Shown in pieces: positions 16,901-25,007 of a stretch of DNA of 64,000 nucleotides. The notes below the pieces were generated by a model. That model saw only the letters and a list, made by a program, of their open reading frames with translations. It made no database searches and was not told the origin of the DNA. Positions within the stretch are counted from its first letter, which is position 1. Each line of letters opens with the position of its first letter. A program made the translations under genes and the position numbers. This DNA is from Betaproteobacteria bacterium (GTDB lineage: Bacteria; Pseudomonadota; Gammaproteobacteria; Burkholderiales; Rhodocyclaceae): assembly GCA_016705475.1 (NCBI GenBank), contig JADIYD010000010.1, positions 124,001 to 188,000 on the forward strand. The letters run 5' to 3'.

Positions 16901-17335
16901 CTAATAGGCAAGCTTGATGTTGATGGATGTTTCCGAGCCGGTGACCTCGAAGGCACTGTCGGCAAATTTCGGCGGCCCCATCACTTTCGGGTTGTTGGAG
17001 AGGCCAAAGCCTTCGGTCGGGAACATGCCAAAGCGCAGGTTGAGTTTCTGGTCGGCATTTTCGTCGTGATAGACCATCACGGCATAATGTCCCGATGGAA
17101 GGTTGTCGAAGACGAATTTCGATTCCCCTTTGGCCGCAGGAAGGGAGATGACCTTCAGGGCCTTGTCTTCCTTGCGGAAGGTTTCCGGCTCGCGGTACAA
17201 CGAGGCGCGAAGGTTGCCTGTCGCGTCGCGAACGTCGAGGAGGTTGACGACCAGCCGGCTATCTCCTTCTTGAGCATGGCCAGGGGTGATCAAGCAAGCC
17301 AGCACGAGGCAATGCAGGGTGAGCGCGGTTCTCAT
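16901..17335 (-). CDS. Secreted DUF2141-family protein
   Basis: A 144-residue protein with a signal peptide (MRTALTLHCLVLACLITPG, cleavage after GHAQ). The domain is a compact beta-sandwich of the DUF2141 type: LYREPETFRKEDKA, LPSGHYAVMVYHDENADQKL, then NNPKVMGPPKFADSAF, where the DENxDxKLD and GxSN-type motifs are the family hallmarks. It is predicted periplasmic. Function is unknown; the acidic DENAD loop resembles a metal-binding site. It may be co-transcribed with the small frame downstream. Confidence 0.85.
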   Translation of the reverse strand: MRTALTLHCLVLACLITPGHAQEGDSRLVVNLLDVRDATGNLRASLYREPETFRKEDKALKVISLPAAKGESKFVFDNLPSGHYAVMVYHDENADQKLNLRFGMFPTEGFGLSNNPKVMGPPKFADSAFEVTGSETSINIKLAY

Positions 17336-17440
17336 TTCAGACTCTTTTCATTCAATCGCTACCAATACTTGGGCGAGTATCGCTCAGGTATTGGTGTGGC
17401 GGGATTGTCAATTTAGGCGGCAATAATAGGGCAACGGGAG

Positions 17441-17482
17441 CTTGCTGCGGTCAACCGGAGAAATGGGCTAGTTCCGAAAAAA
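17441..17482 (+). repeat. Dispersed 38-bp motif, copy 5 (diverged tail)
   Basis: CTTGCTGCGGTCAACCGG, then AGAAATGGGCTAG and TTCCGAAAAAA. The core is perfect and the GGCC box has decayed to GGGCTA. It lies in a divergent gap between the DUF2141 and DUF3460 genes. Confidence 0.75.
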
Positions 17483-17582
17483 TGCCGGTTCGCGGAGCTG
17501 CCGATCTGACTCCCATCTCAAACCTTGAGGGCGGCGTGCTAGAATCGCGCCATTGTCTTGAATATCTTGAGGAAGCAGCGAC

Positions 17583-17792
17583 ATGGCGGAAGTTAACACC
17601 AGCTACGTATCCGATCATCAGGTTTGGATGGATGAGCAACTCGCAAAAAATCCGGAATGGGTCGAAGATCAAAAGGTCGGTCGTGCCCTGTGGTGGGACA
17701 AGAAGCAGGATGTCGACAGCTCGGCGCGCAACGCCGGCTCAAACGTCCCGCAGAAGCCTTACCCCTACGATGTGAATTTCTACGGCGAATAA
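17583..17792 (+). CDS. DUF3460 family protein
   Basis: A 69-residue cytoplasmic protein recognised from the DUF3460 pattern common in Betaproteobacteria. It has an N-terminal YVSDHQVWMDEQLAKNPE helix, the central GRALWWDK motif, and a C-terminal VPQKPYPYD. The family has no established function. A perfect terminator follows 20 bases later, so it is probably transcribed alone. Confidence 0.85.
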   Translation: MAEVNTSYVSDHQVWMDEQLAKNPEWVEDQKVGRALWWDKKQDVDSSARNAGSNVPQKPYPYDVNFYGE

Positions 17793-17812
17793 TCGCTGCT
17801 GAAGTCCAGATG

Positions 17813-17845
17813 TAAAAAAGCCGGTCACTGACCGGCTTTTTGTTT
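17813..17845. terminator. Strong intrinsic terminator after the DUF3460 gene
   Basis: Perfect stem AAAAAGCCGGTCA / TGACCGGCTTTTT with a one-base loop. The A- and T-runs make it bidirectional, also serving the convergent Pat-like gene that ends at 17883. Confidence 0.92.
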
Positions 17846-17882
17846 GCCTGCGCGCCGGTCCAGCCGGCGCGGGGCTGAGTGC

Positions 17883-20594
17883 CTAGCCCGTCAGCGGCTT
17901 GACGACGCGCTTGACCGCGGTGTCGTCCGGGTGCGGGTGGATGGTGAAGCCGAGGCTGGTCATCAGGCGGAACATCTTGGCATTGGTCGACAGCACATCG
18001 CCGACCACGGCACGGTAGCCCTTCATGCGGGCACATTCGATCAACGCCGTCATGAGTTTGCGACCGACGCCACACTTCTGCCAGTCATCGCCCACGGCCA
18101 GCGCGAACTCGACCGATTCGCCATCCGGGTTGCCGACATAGCGCGCTACGCCAATCTGCTCTTCCTTGCCGTCATCCTCGCCATCTTCGTTCGGTTTGGT
18201 GATGGTGGCGACTAGGGCCATTTCGCGGTCGTAGTCGATCTGCGTGAAGCGGACCAGCATGGTCTGGGTCAACTCGCGCAGCGTGTCCATGAAGCGGTAG
18301 TAGCGCGACTCGTCCGACATGGCCTTGACGAAGTCCTGCTCCATGTCGGCATCTTCCGGCCGGATCGGGCGGATGGTGACGACCTTGCCGTCGTTCATCT
18401 GCCATTCCTGGATCAGGTGAACCGGGTAGGGGTAGATCGACATGTGGGCGTAACGGTCGCCCGAGGAATTGGCGGCGTGGTCGATGACGATGCGGGCATC
18501 GGCGGCGATGGCGCCGTTTTCATCGACGATCAGCGGATTGAGGTCGAGTTCCTGAATCCATGGCAGTTCGCAGACCATTTCGGAAATGCACAGCAGCACT
18601 TCCTTGAGGGCGGCGCGGTCGACCGGCGGCATGTTGTGGAACTGGTCGAGGATGATCGAGGCACGGGTCGAGTCGATCAGATCCTTGGCCAGGAATTCGT
18701 TGAGCGGTGGCAGGGCAACCGAGCGGTCGCTGAAGATTTCGACGTCGAATCCACCGGCGCCGAAGGTGATCACCGGCCCGAAAATCGGATCGCGGAAGAC
18801 GCCGATCATCACTTCGCGGCCATTCGGACGCGACAGGAAAGGCTCGATCGAGACACCGATGATCTTGGCGGTCGGGTGCCGCTTTTGAACGGTATCGATG
18901 ATGTCGTGATACGCGTTGCGGACGGCCGGCGCATTGGTGATGTTGAGACGGACACCGCCGGCATCGGACTTGTGCGGCAGGTCCGGCGAATCGACCTTCA
19001 TGGCGATCGGGAAGCCGATCTGCTCGGCGAGCAGCAGAGCCTCGGTCGCCGTACGGGCGACCATGGTCTGGGCGACCGGCACCTTGAAGGCACGCAGGAT
19101 GGCCTTCGATTCCATTTCCGACAGTACCTTGCGGCGTTCGGCGAGCAGGGCCTCGATCAGCATCTTGGCGCCTTCGGCTTCCGGCCGGCCGTGCTGGCGG
19201 GTCGGTTCCGGTGTCTGGAGCAGCAGCTTCTGGTTGCGGTAGTACTTGGAAATGTGATGGAACAGCTCAACGGCCGTTTCCGGCATGCGGAAGGCTGGAA
19301 TGCCGGCGGATTCGAGCAGGTTGCGCGCTTCGCGAACCTGTTCTTCGCCCATCCAGCAGCAGATCAGCGAGCGATTGAGCTTGTCGGCGACTTCGATGAT
19401 GGCCTGGGCGACAGCCAGCGGATCGGTCATGGCCTGCGGCGAGAGCATGACCAGTGTGCTGTCGACGCCGGGATCATGCGTGACGGCCATGATCGCGTCG
19501 CGGTAGCGTTCCGGTGTGGCGTCGCCACCGATGTCGATCGGGTTGCTGTGCGACCAGTTGGTGGGCAGCGCCTTGTTGAGCACGGCCATCGTTTCGTTGG
19601 AGAGTTCGGCCAGCGGGATGCCCATGTCGCCGGCACGGTCGGCGGCCATGGCGCCCGGCCCGCCGCCGTTGGTGATGATGGCCAGGCGGTTGCCCATCGG
19701 ACGGAACTTGGAGGCGAGCGCCTTGGCGGCGTAGAACAACTGGCCAACATTCTGGACGCGCACAACGCCGGCGCGGCGCACGGCTGCATCGAAGACAGTG
19801 TCGGAAACAGCGGCCATCCCCGAATGGGTGGAGGCAGCGGCCGAGCCGGCAGCATGGCGGCCGGCCTTGAGCAGGATGATCGGCTTGATACGGGCGGCGG
19901 AACGCAGGGCGCTCATGAAGCGGCGGGCGTTACGAATGCCTTCGACGTACATCAGGATGTAGTGGGTGCGGCTGTCGTAGATCAGGTAATCGAGAATTTC
20001 GCCGAAATCGACGTCGGCCGTCATGCCGATGGAAATGACCGACGAGAAGCCGACGTCGTTGGCCTTGGCCCAGTCGAGCACGGCCGAACACATGGCGCCG
20101 GACTGCGAAACGAGGGCAAGATTGCCCGGCTTGGCGGTAATTTTGGTGAAAGTGGCGTTGAGGCCGAGATCCGGGCGGATGATGCCCAGACAGTTGGGGC
20201 CAAGGATGCGCACGTTGTAGGAACGGGCGATTTCCATGACCTTGCGCTCAAGCGCGGCGCCGATGTGACCAGCCTCGGAGAAGCCGGCGGCAATGACGAT
20301 GGCGTTGCGAACGCCACTGCGGCCACATTGTTCGATCAGTTGCGGCACGGTTTGCGGGCGGGTGCAGATCACCGCCATTTCGACGCGGGCGCCGATTTCC
20401 TCGATGGATTTGTAGGACGGCTGGCCCTGAATTGTGTCGTGCTTCGGGTTGATGGCGTACAGGCGGCCCTTGTAACCCGAACTCAGAATATTCTTGAAAA
20501 TGATGTTGCCAACCGAGTTTTCGCGGTCTGATGCACCGATGACTGCGACCGATTTCGGTTCGAAAAGGGAGGTTAAATAGTGCTGTTCCAACAT
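17883..20594 (-). CDS. Bifunctional NDP-forming acyl-CoA synthetase / GNAT acetyltransferase (Pat/YfiQ type)
   Basis: A 903-residue protein lysine acetyltransferase-like enzyme. From the N-terminus it has a CoA-binding domain (SVAVIGASDRENSVGNIIF), succinyl-CoA-ligase-like domains with the phospho-histidine region STHSGMAAVSD near residue 260, an ATP-grasp domain (FPIAMKVDSPDLPHKSDAGGV), and a C-terminal GNAT domain (GVGRKLMTALIECARMKGY, about residues 850-870). Enzymes of this build acetylate and inactivate acetyl-CoA synthetase and other proteins, or act as ADP-forming synthetases. The phosphohistidine is retained, so residual synthetase chemistry is possible. It stands alone, flanked by a terminator and the divergent-side OsmC gene. 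Confidence 0.9.
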   Translation of the reverse strand: MLEQHYLTSLFEPKSVAVIGASDRENSVGNIIFKNILSSGYKGRLYAINPKHDTIQGQPSYKSIEEIGARVEMAVICTRPQTVPQLIEQCGRSGVRNAIVIAAGFSEAGHIGAALERKVMEIARSYNVRILGPNCLGIIRPDLGLNATFTKITAKPGNLALVSQSGAMCSAVLDWAKANDVGFSSVISIGMTADVDFGEILDYLIYDSRTHYILMYVEGIRNARRFMSALRSAARIKPIILLKAGRHAAGSAAASTHSGMAAVSDTVFDAAVRRAGVVRVQNVGQLFYAAKALASKFRPMGNRLAIITNGGGPGAMAADRAGDMGIPLAELSNETMAVLNKALPTNWSHSNPIDIGGDATPERYRDAIMAVTHDPGVDSTLVMLSPQAMTDPLAVAQAIIEVADKLNRSLICCWMGEEQVREARNLLESAGIPAFRMPETAVELFHHISKYYRNQKLLLQTPEPTRQHGRPEAEGAKMLIEALLAERRKVLSEMESKAILRAFKVPVAQTMVARTATEALLLAEQIGFPIAMKVDSPDLPHKSDAGGVRLNITNAPAVRNAYHDIIDTVQKRHPTAKIIGVSIEPFLSRPNGREVMIGVFRDPIFGPVITFGAGGFDVEIFSDRSVALPPLNEFLAKDLIDSTRASIILDQFHNMPPVDRAALKEVLLCISEMVCELPWIQELDLNPLIVDENGAIAADARIVIDHAANSSGDRYAHMSIYPYPVHLIQEWQMNDGKVVTIRPIRPEDADMEQDFVKAMSDESRYYRFMDTLRELTQTMLVRFTQIDYDREMALVATITKPNEDGEDDGKEEQIGVARYVGNPDGESVEFALAVGDDWQKCGVGRKLMTALIECARMKGYRAVVGDVLSTNAKMFRLMTSLGFTIHPHPDDTAVKRVVKPLTG

Positions 20595-20682
20595 GGTGAA
20601 CCCCTAGTCAGTATATATTTTTGTGCAATGCGGAATTCTGGCACAACGCCCATCCATTGTCATTGGCTTATAGGGTTATTCT

Positions 20683-21090
20683 CTATGCGGCGAGTGCGCA
20701 ATCGAGTATCAGGGAATGGGCCAGAGCGCGGTGAACGGGGCATTTGTTGGCGATTTCCAGCAGGCGCTGGCGCTGTTCATCGGTGAGATCCCCGTCCAGC
20801 CTGATGTCGCGGATAATCCGGTCGCGGGAAAGGCCGTCGACTTCGATTTTTTCGTGGCTCAGTGCGACGCTGATGCGAGTCAGTGCGAGGCCCTTGCGCT
20901 CGGCATACATGCGCAGCGTCATAGAGGTGCAGGCACCGAGTCCGGCCATGATGAAATCGAAAGGGGCCGGGCCGGCATCGGCGCCGCCCACGCTAATCGG
21001 TTCGTCGGCGATCAATTGATGCTGGCCGACGGTGACGGCCTGCTGGTATCTTCCCTGACCATTTTCTGCAACGACGACAACACCTGACAT
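20683..21090 (-). CDS. OsmC family peroxiredoxin-like protein
   Basis: A 135-residue OsmC/Ohr-type protein that reduces organic hydroperoxides through two cysteines. It contains the first-cysteine helix GLGACTSMTLRMYAERKG and the second-cysteine region ANKCPVHRAL. A longer open frame runs to 21303, but the ATG at 21090 is chosen because a GAGGAGG ribosome site precedes it and MSGVVVVAENG is the normal start. The start overlaps the CATG that could start the divergent methyltransferase, so its promoter must lie inside that gene. Confidence 0.88.
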   Translation of the reverse strand: MSGVVVVAENGQGRYQQAVTVGQHQLIADEPISVGGADAGPAPFDFIMAGLGACTSMTLRMYAERKGLALTRISVALSHEKIEVDGLSRDRIIRDIRLDGDLTDEQRQRLLEIANKCPVHRALAHSLILDCALAA

Positions 21091-21118
21091 GACCGCCTCC
21101 TCGAATGAATTGCCACCG

Positions 21119-21628
21119 ATGATACCGCCTTCGCCTTGGGTAGAGCGCCATTGCGGGCTATTTCGGAAGGGCGGGCGCGTGCTTGATCTGGCGTGCGGCA
21201 ACGGACGCCATGCGCGCCTGCTTGCCGGGCTGGGTTTGGTGGTTGCTGCGGTCGACCGGGATTTTGAGGCAATTTTGAAATTGCAGGCGGTGCCGGGCAT
21301 CACCGCAACGCAGCTTGATCTGGAAGGTGAAGACTGGCCGCTGGCTGGTCAGACATTTGAGGGCATTGTCGTCACCAACTATCTGTGGCGGCCACGCCTG
21401 CCCGATGTGCTGTCCATGCTGGCCCCCGGTGGCGTGCTGATCTACGAGACCTTCATGATCGGCAACGAAGCCTACGGCAAGCCGTCGAGCCCGGCGTTTC
21501 TGCTGCGCCCCGGCGAATTGCGGGAAGTTGCGCAGGCCGCTGGTGTGAGAGAAATTGCCTTCGAGGAAGGCTACACATCCAGCCCGAAGCCGGCCATGCG
21601 TCAGGCGATCTGCGCCGTGCGCGACTGA
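21119..21628 (+). CDS. Class I SAM-dependent methyltransferase
   Basis: A small methyltransferase of about 169 residues. The SAM-binding motif I is VLDLACGNGRHARLLA and the acidic motif is AAVDRDF. Later strands are FEGIVVTNYLWRP and LAPGGVLIYETFM, typical of TehB-like or methyltransferase-12 proteins. The ATG at 21119 is preferred (MIPPSPWVERH); an upstream ATG at 21089 would overlap the OsmC start codon. The DNA encoding AAVDRDFEAILKL closely matches the dispersed motif. Its 3' end overlaps the convergent mnmH gene by 28 bases. Substrate is unknown. Confidence 0.82.
   Translation: MIPPSPWVERHCGLFRKGGRVLDLACGNGRHARLLAGLGLVVAAVDRDFEAILKLQAVPGITATQLDLEGEDWPLAGQTFEGIVVTNYLWRPRLPDVLSMLAPGGVLIYETFMIGNEAYGKPSSPAFLLRPGELREVAQAAGVREIAFEEGYTSSPKPAMRQAICAVRD
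21244..21284 (+). repeat. Dispersed motif-like copy inside the methyltransferase gene
   Basis: TGCTGCGGTCGACCGG, then GATTTTGAGG, then CAATTTTGAAATTG. The core is the fully palindromic variant CGGTCGACCG, and the tail matches copy 2 almost base for base. It encodes AAVDRDFEAILKL in frame; AVDRD is also a common family motif, so part of the match is protein-driven. Confidence 0.55.
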
Positions 21629-22662
21629 ACGATGGTGGCGGCCAGCCGATTGATGCCGTCCTCCGAGAGGTCATCGGTGGAGAAGTTGCCGGCGTCCTGC
21701 AGGCCCGTGTAGTTACGATCCTGCGAACGCAGGTAGAGCGGGTCGTAGTGTTGTTCGAGCAGTTCGCGCACCAGCGTTGGCCAATCGCCATCACGAACCT
21801 GCTGCTGCCAGCGATCCAGCGTTTCCCGGCTTTGCAGTGTGCGCAGGGTGTCGAGGCGGCCGCACAGTAAGTCAGGGCGGGTCAGGAAATAGTCGTAATC
21901 CTTGAGCAGGAAGGCGACGCGTGCGTCGAGCGTGGCATCGATGGCGACAAAATCGCCGCTGCGGATGCGGGCTATCACCGCCTCTGGCACATGCAGGTTG
22001 CCGATCTTGCGGCTTTCGGCCTCGACATGAACCGGGCGGGCCGGGTCCAGGGCGGCAAGCGCCAGCATCAGGGCGGTTTCAAAGCCCTTTTGGGTGGGCT
22101 GTGGTGAATCGGGCAGGATGCCCAGCACCGAGCCCTTGTGATTGGCCAGGTTTTCCAGATCGAGTATTTGCTCGCCCAGCGCACCGATAGCCTGCAGGAT
22201 GCGTGTCTTGGCGCTGCCCGTGGCGCCGCCGATGACGGTGAATCGGTAGTGCTGTGGCAACGCCTCCAGTTGGCTGATGACGTGGCTGCGCCAGGCCTTG
22301 TAGCCGTCATCAAGCTGCCCGGCATGCCAGCCGATGGCCTTGAAGATGGTGGTCATCGAACCGCTGCGGTCGCCGCCGCGCCAGCAGTAGATCAGCGGTT
22401 TCCAGCTTTTCGGCCGGTCGAGAAAGCGGTCCTTGAGGTGCTTGGCAATATTTTCGGACACCAGCGCCGCGCCGATTTTTTTCGCTTCGAACGGAGAAAC
22501 CTGCTTGTAGAGCGTCCCGACCAGAATGCGCTGATCGTTATCGAGCACCGGACAGTTGATGGCCCCGGGAATATGGTCTTCGGCAAACTCGGCCGGCGTG
22601 CGGACGTCGATGATTTCGTCGTAGGCCGCGATATCGGCTACGGTGGGGCGGGAGGGCTTCAT
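21601..22662 (-). CDS. mnmH: tRNA 2-selenouridine synthase
   Basis: A 353-residue enzyme that replaces sulfur by selenium (via a geranylated intermediate) in the wobble 2-thiouridine of tRNA-Lys, -Glu and -Gln. The N-terminal rhodanese domain (IIDVRTPAEFAEDHIPGAIN) carries the active cysteine in IYCWRGGDRSGSM near residue 93. A P-loop domain follows (GGATGSAKT) with the family's ILDLENLANHKGS segment. Length matches the family (about 350-370). It needs selenophosphate from SelD, which is not in this window, so the strain probably has a selenium pathway elsewhere. Confidence 0.93.
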   Translation of the reverse strand: MKPSRPTVADIAAYDEIIDVRTPAEFAEDHIPGAINCPVLDNDQRILVGTLYKQVSPFEAKKIGAALVSENIAKHLKDRFLDRPKSWKPLIYCWRGGDRSGSMTTIFKAIGWHAGQLDDGYKAWRSHVISQLEALPQHYRFTVIGGATGSAKTRILQAIGALGEQILDLENLANHKGSVLGILPDSPQPTQKGFETALMLALAALDPARPVHVEAESRKIGNLHVPEAVIARIRSGDFVAIDATLDARVAFLLKDYDYFLTRPDLLCGRLDTLRTLQSRETLDRWQQQVRDGDWPTLVRELLEQHYDPLYLRSQDRNYTGLQDAGNFSTDDLSEDGINRLAATIVQSRTAQIA

Positions 22663-22666
22663 CCGG

Positions 22667-23269
22667 CTATTTTAACAGCGGTGCCAGCGCAGGCCAGACA
22701 TGGTCGAGGATCAGCGGCTGGGCATCGGCCAGCGGGTGCAGGTTGTCCGACTGGAACAACTGCGGTTTGCGGGCAATGGGTTCGAGCAGGAAATCGACAA
22801 GCGGCATTTTCTTGCTCTGGGCGATGTCCTTGAAGCTCACGAAGAAATCGCTGGCATACGGCCCGTAGTTGGGCGGCAGGCGCATGCCGGCGAGGACGAC
22901 TTTGGCGCCGGCGGCGCGCGAGGCATCGACCATGGCGTTGAGATTGTCGCGCATCTGGCCGAGCGGCAGGCCGCGCAGGCCGTCGTTGGCGCCCAGTGCG
23001 ATGACGACGATGGTGGGTTTGTGGGTGATCAGTGCCTGCCCGAGGCGCGAGCGTCCGCCGGCCGTGGTTTCGCCGGAAATGGACAGGTTGGCAACGCTAT
23101 AATCAAGGCGCTTTTCAGCCAGCCGCTTGTCGAGCAGCGACGGCCAGGCCTGATCGGGCCGGATGCCGTAGCCCGCCGACAGCGAGTCGCCCATGACCAG
23201 AATGGTTTTGGCGGCCAGGGCGGGCGTGGCGGTGAAGAGCAGGGCAAACAGGAAGAGAGCGAAGCGCAT
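22667..23269 (-). CDS. tesA: Arylesterase / lysophospholipase (TesA-type GDSL hydrolase)
   Basis: A 200-residue periplasmic SGNH hydrolase that cleaves acyl-CoA, lysophospholipid or aryl esters. The signal peptide is MRFALFLFALLFTATPALAA. Block I is GDSLSAGYG (Ser nucleophile), block III is GANDGLRG, and the catalytic Asp-His pair is in SDNLHPLADAQ. The frame is open upstream to 23518, but 23269 is the family start. The ATG overlaps the ATG of divergent ybbA in a CATG, the tesA-ybbA divergent arrangement known from enterobacteria. Confidence 0.9.
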   Translation of the reverse strand: MRFALFLFALLFTATPALAAKTILVMGDSLSAGYGIRPDQAWPSLLDKRLAEKRLDYSVANLSISGETTAGGRSRLGQALITHKPTIVVIALGANDGLRGLPLGQMRDNLNAMVDASRAAGAKVVLAGMRLPPNYGPYASDFFVSFKDIAQSKKMPLVDFLLEPIARKPQLFQSDNLHPLADAQPLILDHVWPALAPLLK

Positions 23270-23942
23270 GGCAGGAAAACCGGTGATTGAAGTTGCAGGG
23301 CTGGGCAAGACCGTCGACAACGGCGGTGAGCCGCTGACGATTCTGCAGGATATTTCCTTTTCGGTCATGGCGGGTGAAACGGTGGCCATCGTTGGCGCAT
23401 CAGGTTCGGGTAAATCGACACTGCTCGGGCTGCTCGCCGGGCTGGATTCACCGACCGCAGGCGATGTCCGCCTCGACGACGTGTCGCTCACCGCGCTCGA
23501 TGAGGACCAGCGGGCCAATCTGCGGGGCCGTCTACTCGGTTTCGTGTTCCAGTCCTTTCAGTTGCTGCCCTCGCTCAACGCGCTGGAAAACGTCATGCTG
23601 CCGCTGGAATTGGCCGGTTTTTCGCGGTCGACCGCAGCAGCCGCCGAATGGCTGGAACGCGTTGGCCTTGCGCATCGTCTGAAGCACTATCCGAAGCATC
23701 TGTCCGGCGGCGAGCAGCAGCGCGTTGCCCTGGCCCGCGCCTTTGCGCCGAATCCCCAACTCGTGCTGGCCGACGAGCCGACCGGCAACCTCGACGCGGC
23801 GACCGGCCAGCAAGTCATCGACCTGATGTTCGACCTGAACGCCAAGCAGGGAACGACCCTGCTGCTGGTTACCCACGACGAAGCCATCGCCGCCCGCTGC
23901 GGGCGTGTTCTGCGCATTCAGTCCGGGCGCTTGGCCGGCTAG
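23268..23942 (+). CDS. ybbA: ABC transporter ATPase (YbbA/LolD-like)
   Basis: A 224-residue ATPase of the MacB/LolD family with Walker A GASGSGKST, signature LSGGEQQRVALARAF, Walker B LVLADEPTGNLD and H-loop VTHDEA. It is divergent from tesA, as in E. coli, where ybbA is followed by the large permease gene ybbP. Here no permease follows; the next element is a dispersed-motif copy two bases after the stop. The ATPase may serve a permease encoded elsewhere. An AGGAAGAG ribosome site lies inside tesA coding DNA. Confidence 0.87.
   Translation: MAGKPVIEVAGLGKTVDNGGEPLTILQDISFSVMAGETVAIVGASGSGKSTLLGLLAGLDSPTAGDVRLDDVSLTALDEDQRANLRGRLLGFVFQSFQLLPSLNALENVMLPLELAGFSRSTAAAAEWLERVGLAHRLKHYPKHLSGGEQQRVALARAFAPNPQLVLADEPTGNLDAATGQQVIDLMFDLNAKQGTTLLLVTHDEAIAARCGRVLRIQSGRLAG
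23605..23642 (-). repeat. Dispersed motif-like copy inside ybbA
   Basis: On the minus strand: CTGCTGCGGTCGACCGCG, then AAAAACCGGCCAATTCC. The A-run and GGCCAATT box are both in register with the intergenic copies. The ybbA strand reads it as ELAGFSRSTAAAA, the reverse orientation to the other coding copies. Confidence 0.6.
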
Positions 23943-23943
23943 C

Positions 23944-23982
23944 AGATTTCATTTTTGGCCATTTTTTCCGGTTGACCGTGGA
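23944..23982 (-). repeat. Dispersed 38-bp motif, copy 6
   Basis: Near-consensus copy on the minus strand: CCACGGTCAACCGG, A-run, TGGCCAAAAATGAAATC. It starts two bases after the ybbA stop codon. Confidence 0.88.
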
Positions 23983-24187
23983 AGGCCCGGTAAGGCAGCG
24001 GCTTTTCAGGACAAGTGCCTCCGCACCACCGGGGAGAGGGATTCCCGCTTTCACGTTAGTTGGGAGCGCTCGCTGCCATGGGTTGGCGTTGGCCGTATAC
24101 TGACGGCCGCTCCATTTTTCCCGCGTGATATCAGGTGCCCGTGATTCCTTCCTTTCGTTCCTCCCCATTCCTTCCCGCAGGTGCTCG

Positions 24188-24715
24188 ATGAGCGCCCGCC
24201 GCAGCCTGGCAACGGAGCTTGCCGCCGCTGCCGCTGCCTATCAGACGGCTGACGTCATTCCCCACTGCACCCAGTGCGCGAAACCCTGTTGCAAACTCGA
24301 CGCGCTGGTCCTGGAAATGGAATGGAAGCAGATCAAGACCTTGTGGAAAGTCAGCGATTCGCGCGCCGTGTTCGACAAGCAGCTTGCTGCCGGAGAAGGC
24401 CCGCAAGAGATCAGGGAAAGTGAAGGGCTATACTTCGTCCATAGCAAGCCGTGCCCTGCCTACGACCAAGCGGGCGGCTCATGCCAAATCTACGGCCAGG
24501 CGCTCAAGCCCGTGGGGTGCTCGGATTTCCCGGTGTACGAAGACCGTGGCAGCATCATGGCCGACCTGCGCTGTGAAGCGGTGGACCTCAAGGCGCTGAC
24601 TGCCTGGATCGCCCGCACACTCGGGCCGGAAGTTCGCATTGTTCAGTCCGCCGACCGGGAGTTTCCCTTTCTCGTCACGCTGTCGGTGCGATCTTCAGGA
24701 AACAGGCGGAAGTAG
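24188..24715 (+). CDS. YkgJ-type cysteine-cluster protein (putative Fe-S or zinc binding)
   Basis: A 175-residue protein of the YkgJ/CxxCxxCC family. Metal-ligand cysteines are seen in HCTQCAKPCCK near residues 27-36, then in KPCPAYDQAGGSCQIYGQ and VGCSDFPVYEDRG, the usual pattern of the family. Members are proposed to bind an iron-sulfur or zinc centre; the role is not established. The C-terminal 40 residues are less conserved. The ATG lacks a strong ribosome site, and nearby in-frame alternatives are not better. Confidence 0.82.
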   Translation: MSARRSLATELAAAAAAYQTADVIPHCTQCAKPCCKLDALVLEMEWKQIKTLWKVSDSRAVFDKQLAAGEGPQEIRESEGLYFVHSKPCPAYDQAGGSCQIYGQALKPVGCSDFPVYEDRGSIMADLRCEAVDLKALTAWIARTLGPEVRIVQSADREFPFLVTLSVRSSGNRRK

Positions 24716-24810
24716 GGCAATTCGGGTTGTTGGATTCAGTGGTCCTGCGCTGTATCGCCTGCGGCGAGTGCGCTTTCGCCTTGGTGGCGATCGGAAAGTT
24801 GGCAGTTCAG

Positions 24811-24843
24811 AATTCATTCAAATTTCGGGTTGACCGTAGAAAT
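24811..24843 (-). repeat. Dispersed 38-bp motif, truncated copy
   Basis: Minus strand: TTCTACGGTCAACCCG, then AAATTTGAATGAATT. The CTACGGTCAACC start and the AAATTTGAA tail are present, but the A-run/GGCC block between them is missing, as if about ten bases were deleted. It is the only recognisable object in the 292-base gap 24716-25007. Confidence 0.6.
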
Positions 24844-25007
24844 GGTGATCTGGCGCTTCGTCGGCCATTGCGGTCATTGCCCTATCGGTCGGTGGCAGTC
24901 GGCAATGCGCCGGTCACCTGCCGTTGAGCCCAAAACTACGCTGGAGGTCAGCTTTCCAATCCGTGAACGCGTACTCCCGACCTACTGCGGTCTGACAAAG
25001 CGCATGT

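Noticed and set aside
18614..18636. GCGGTCGACCGGCGG inside the Pat-like gene
   Set aside because: Only the palindromic core matches; neither the A-run nor the GGCC/TTTGAAAT boxes follow.
18417..20531. 704-codon frame opposite the Pat-like gene
   Set aside because: Antisense shadow of a well-recognised 903-residue protein; composition (Gly/Asp/Val/Arg-rich) is typical of GC-rich antisense frames.
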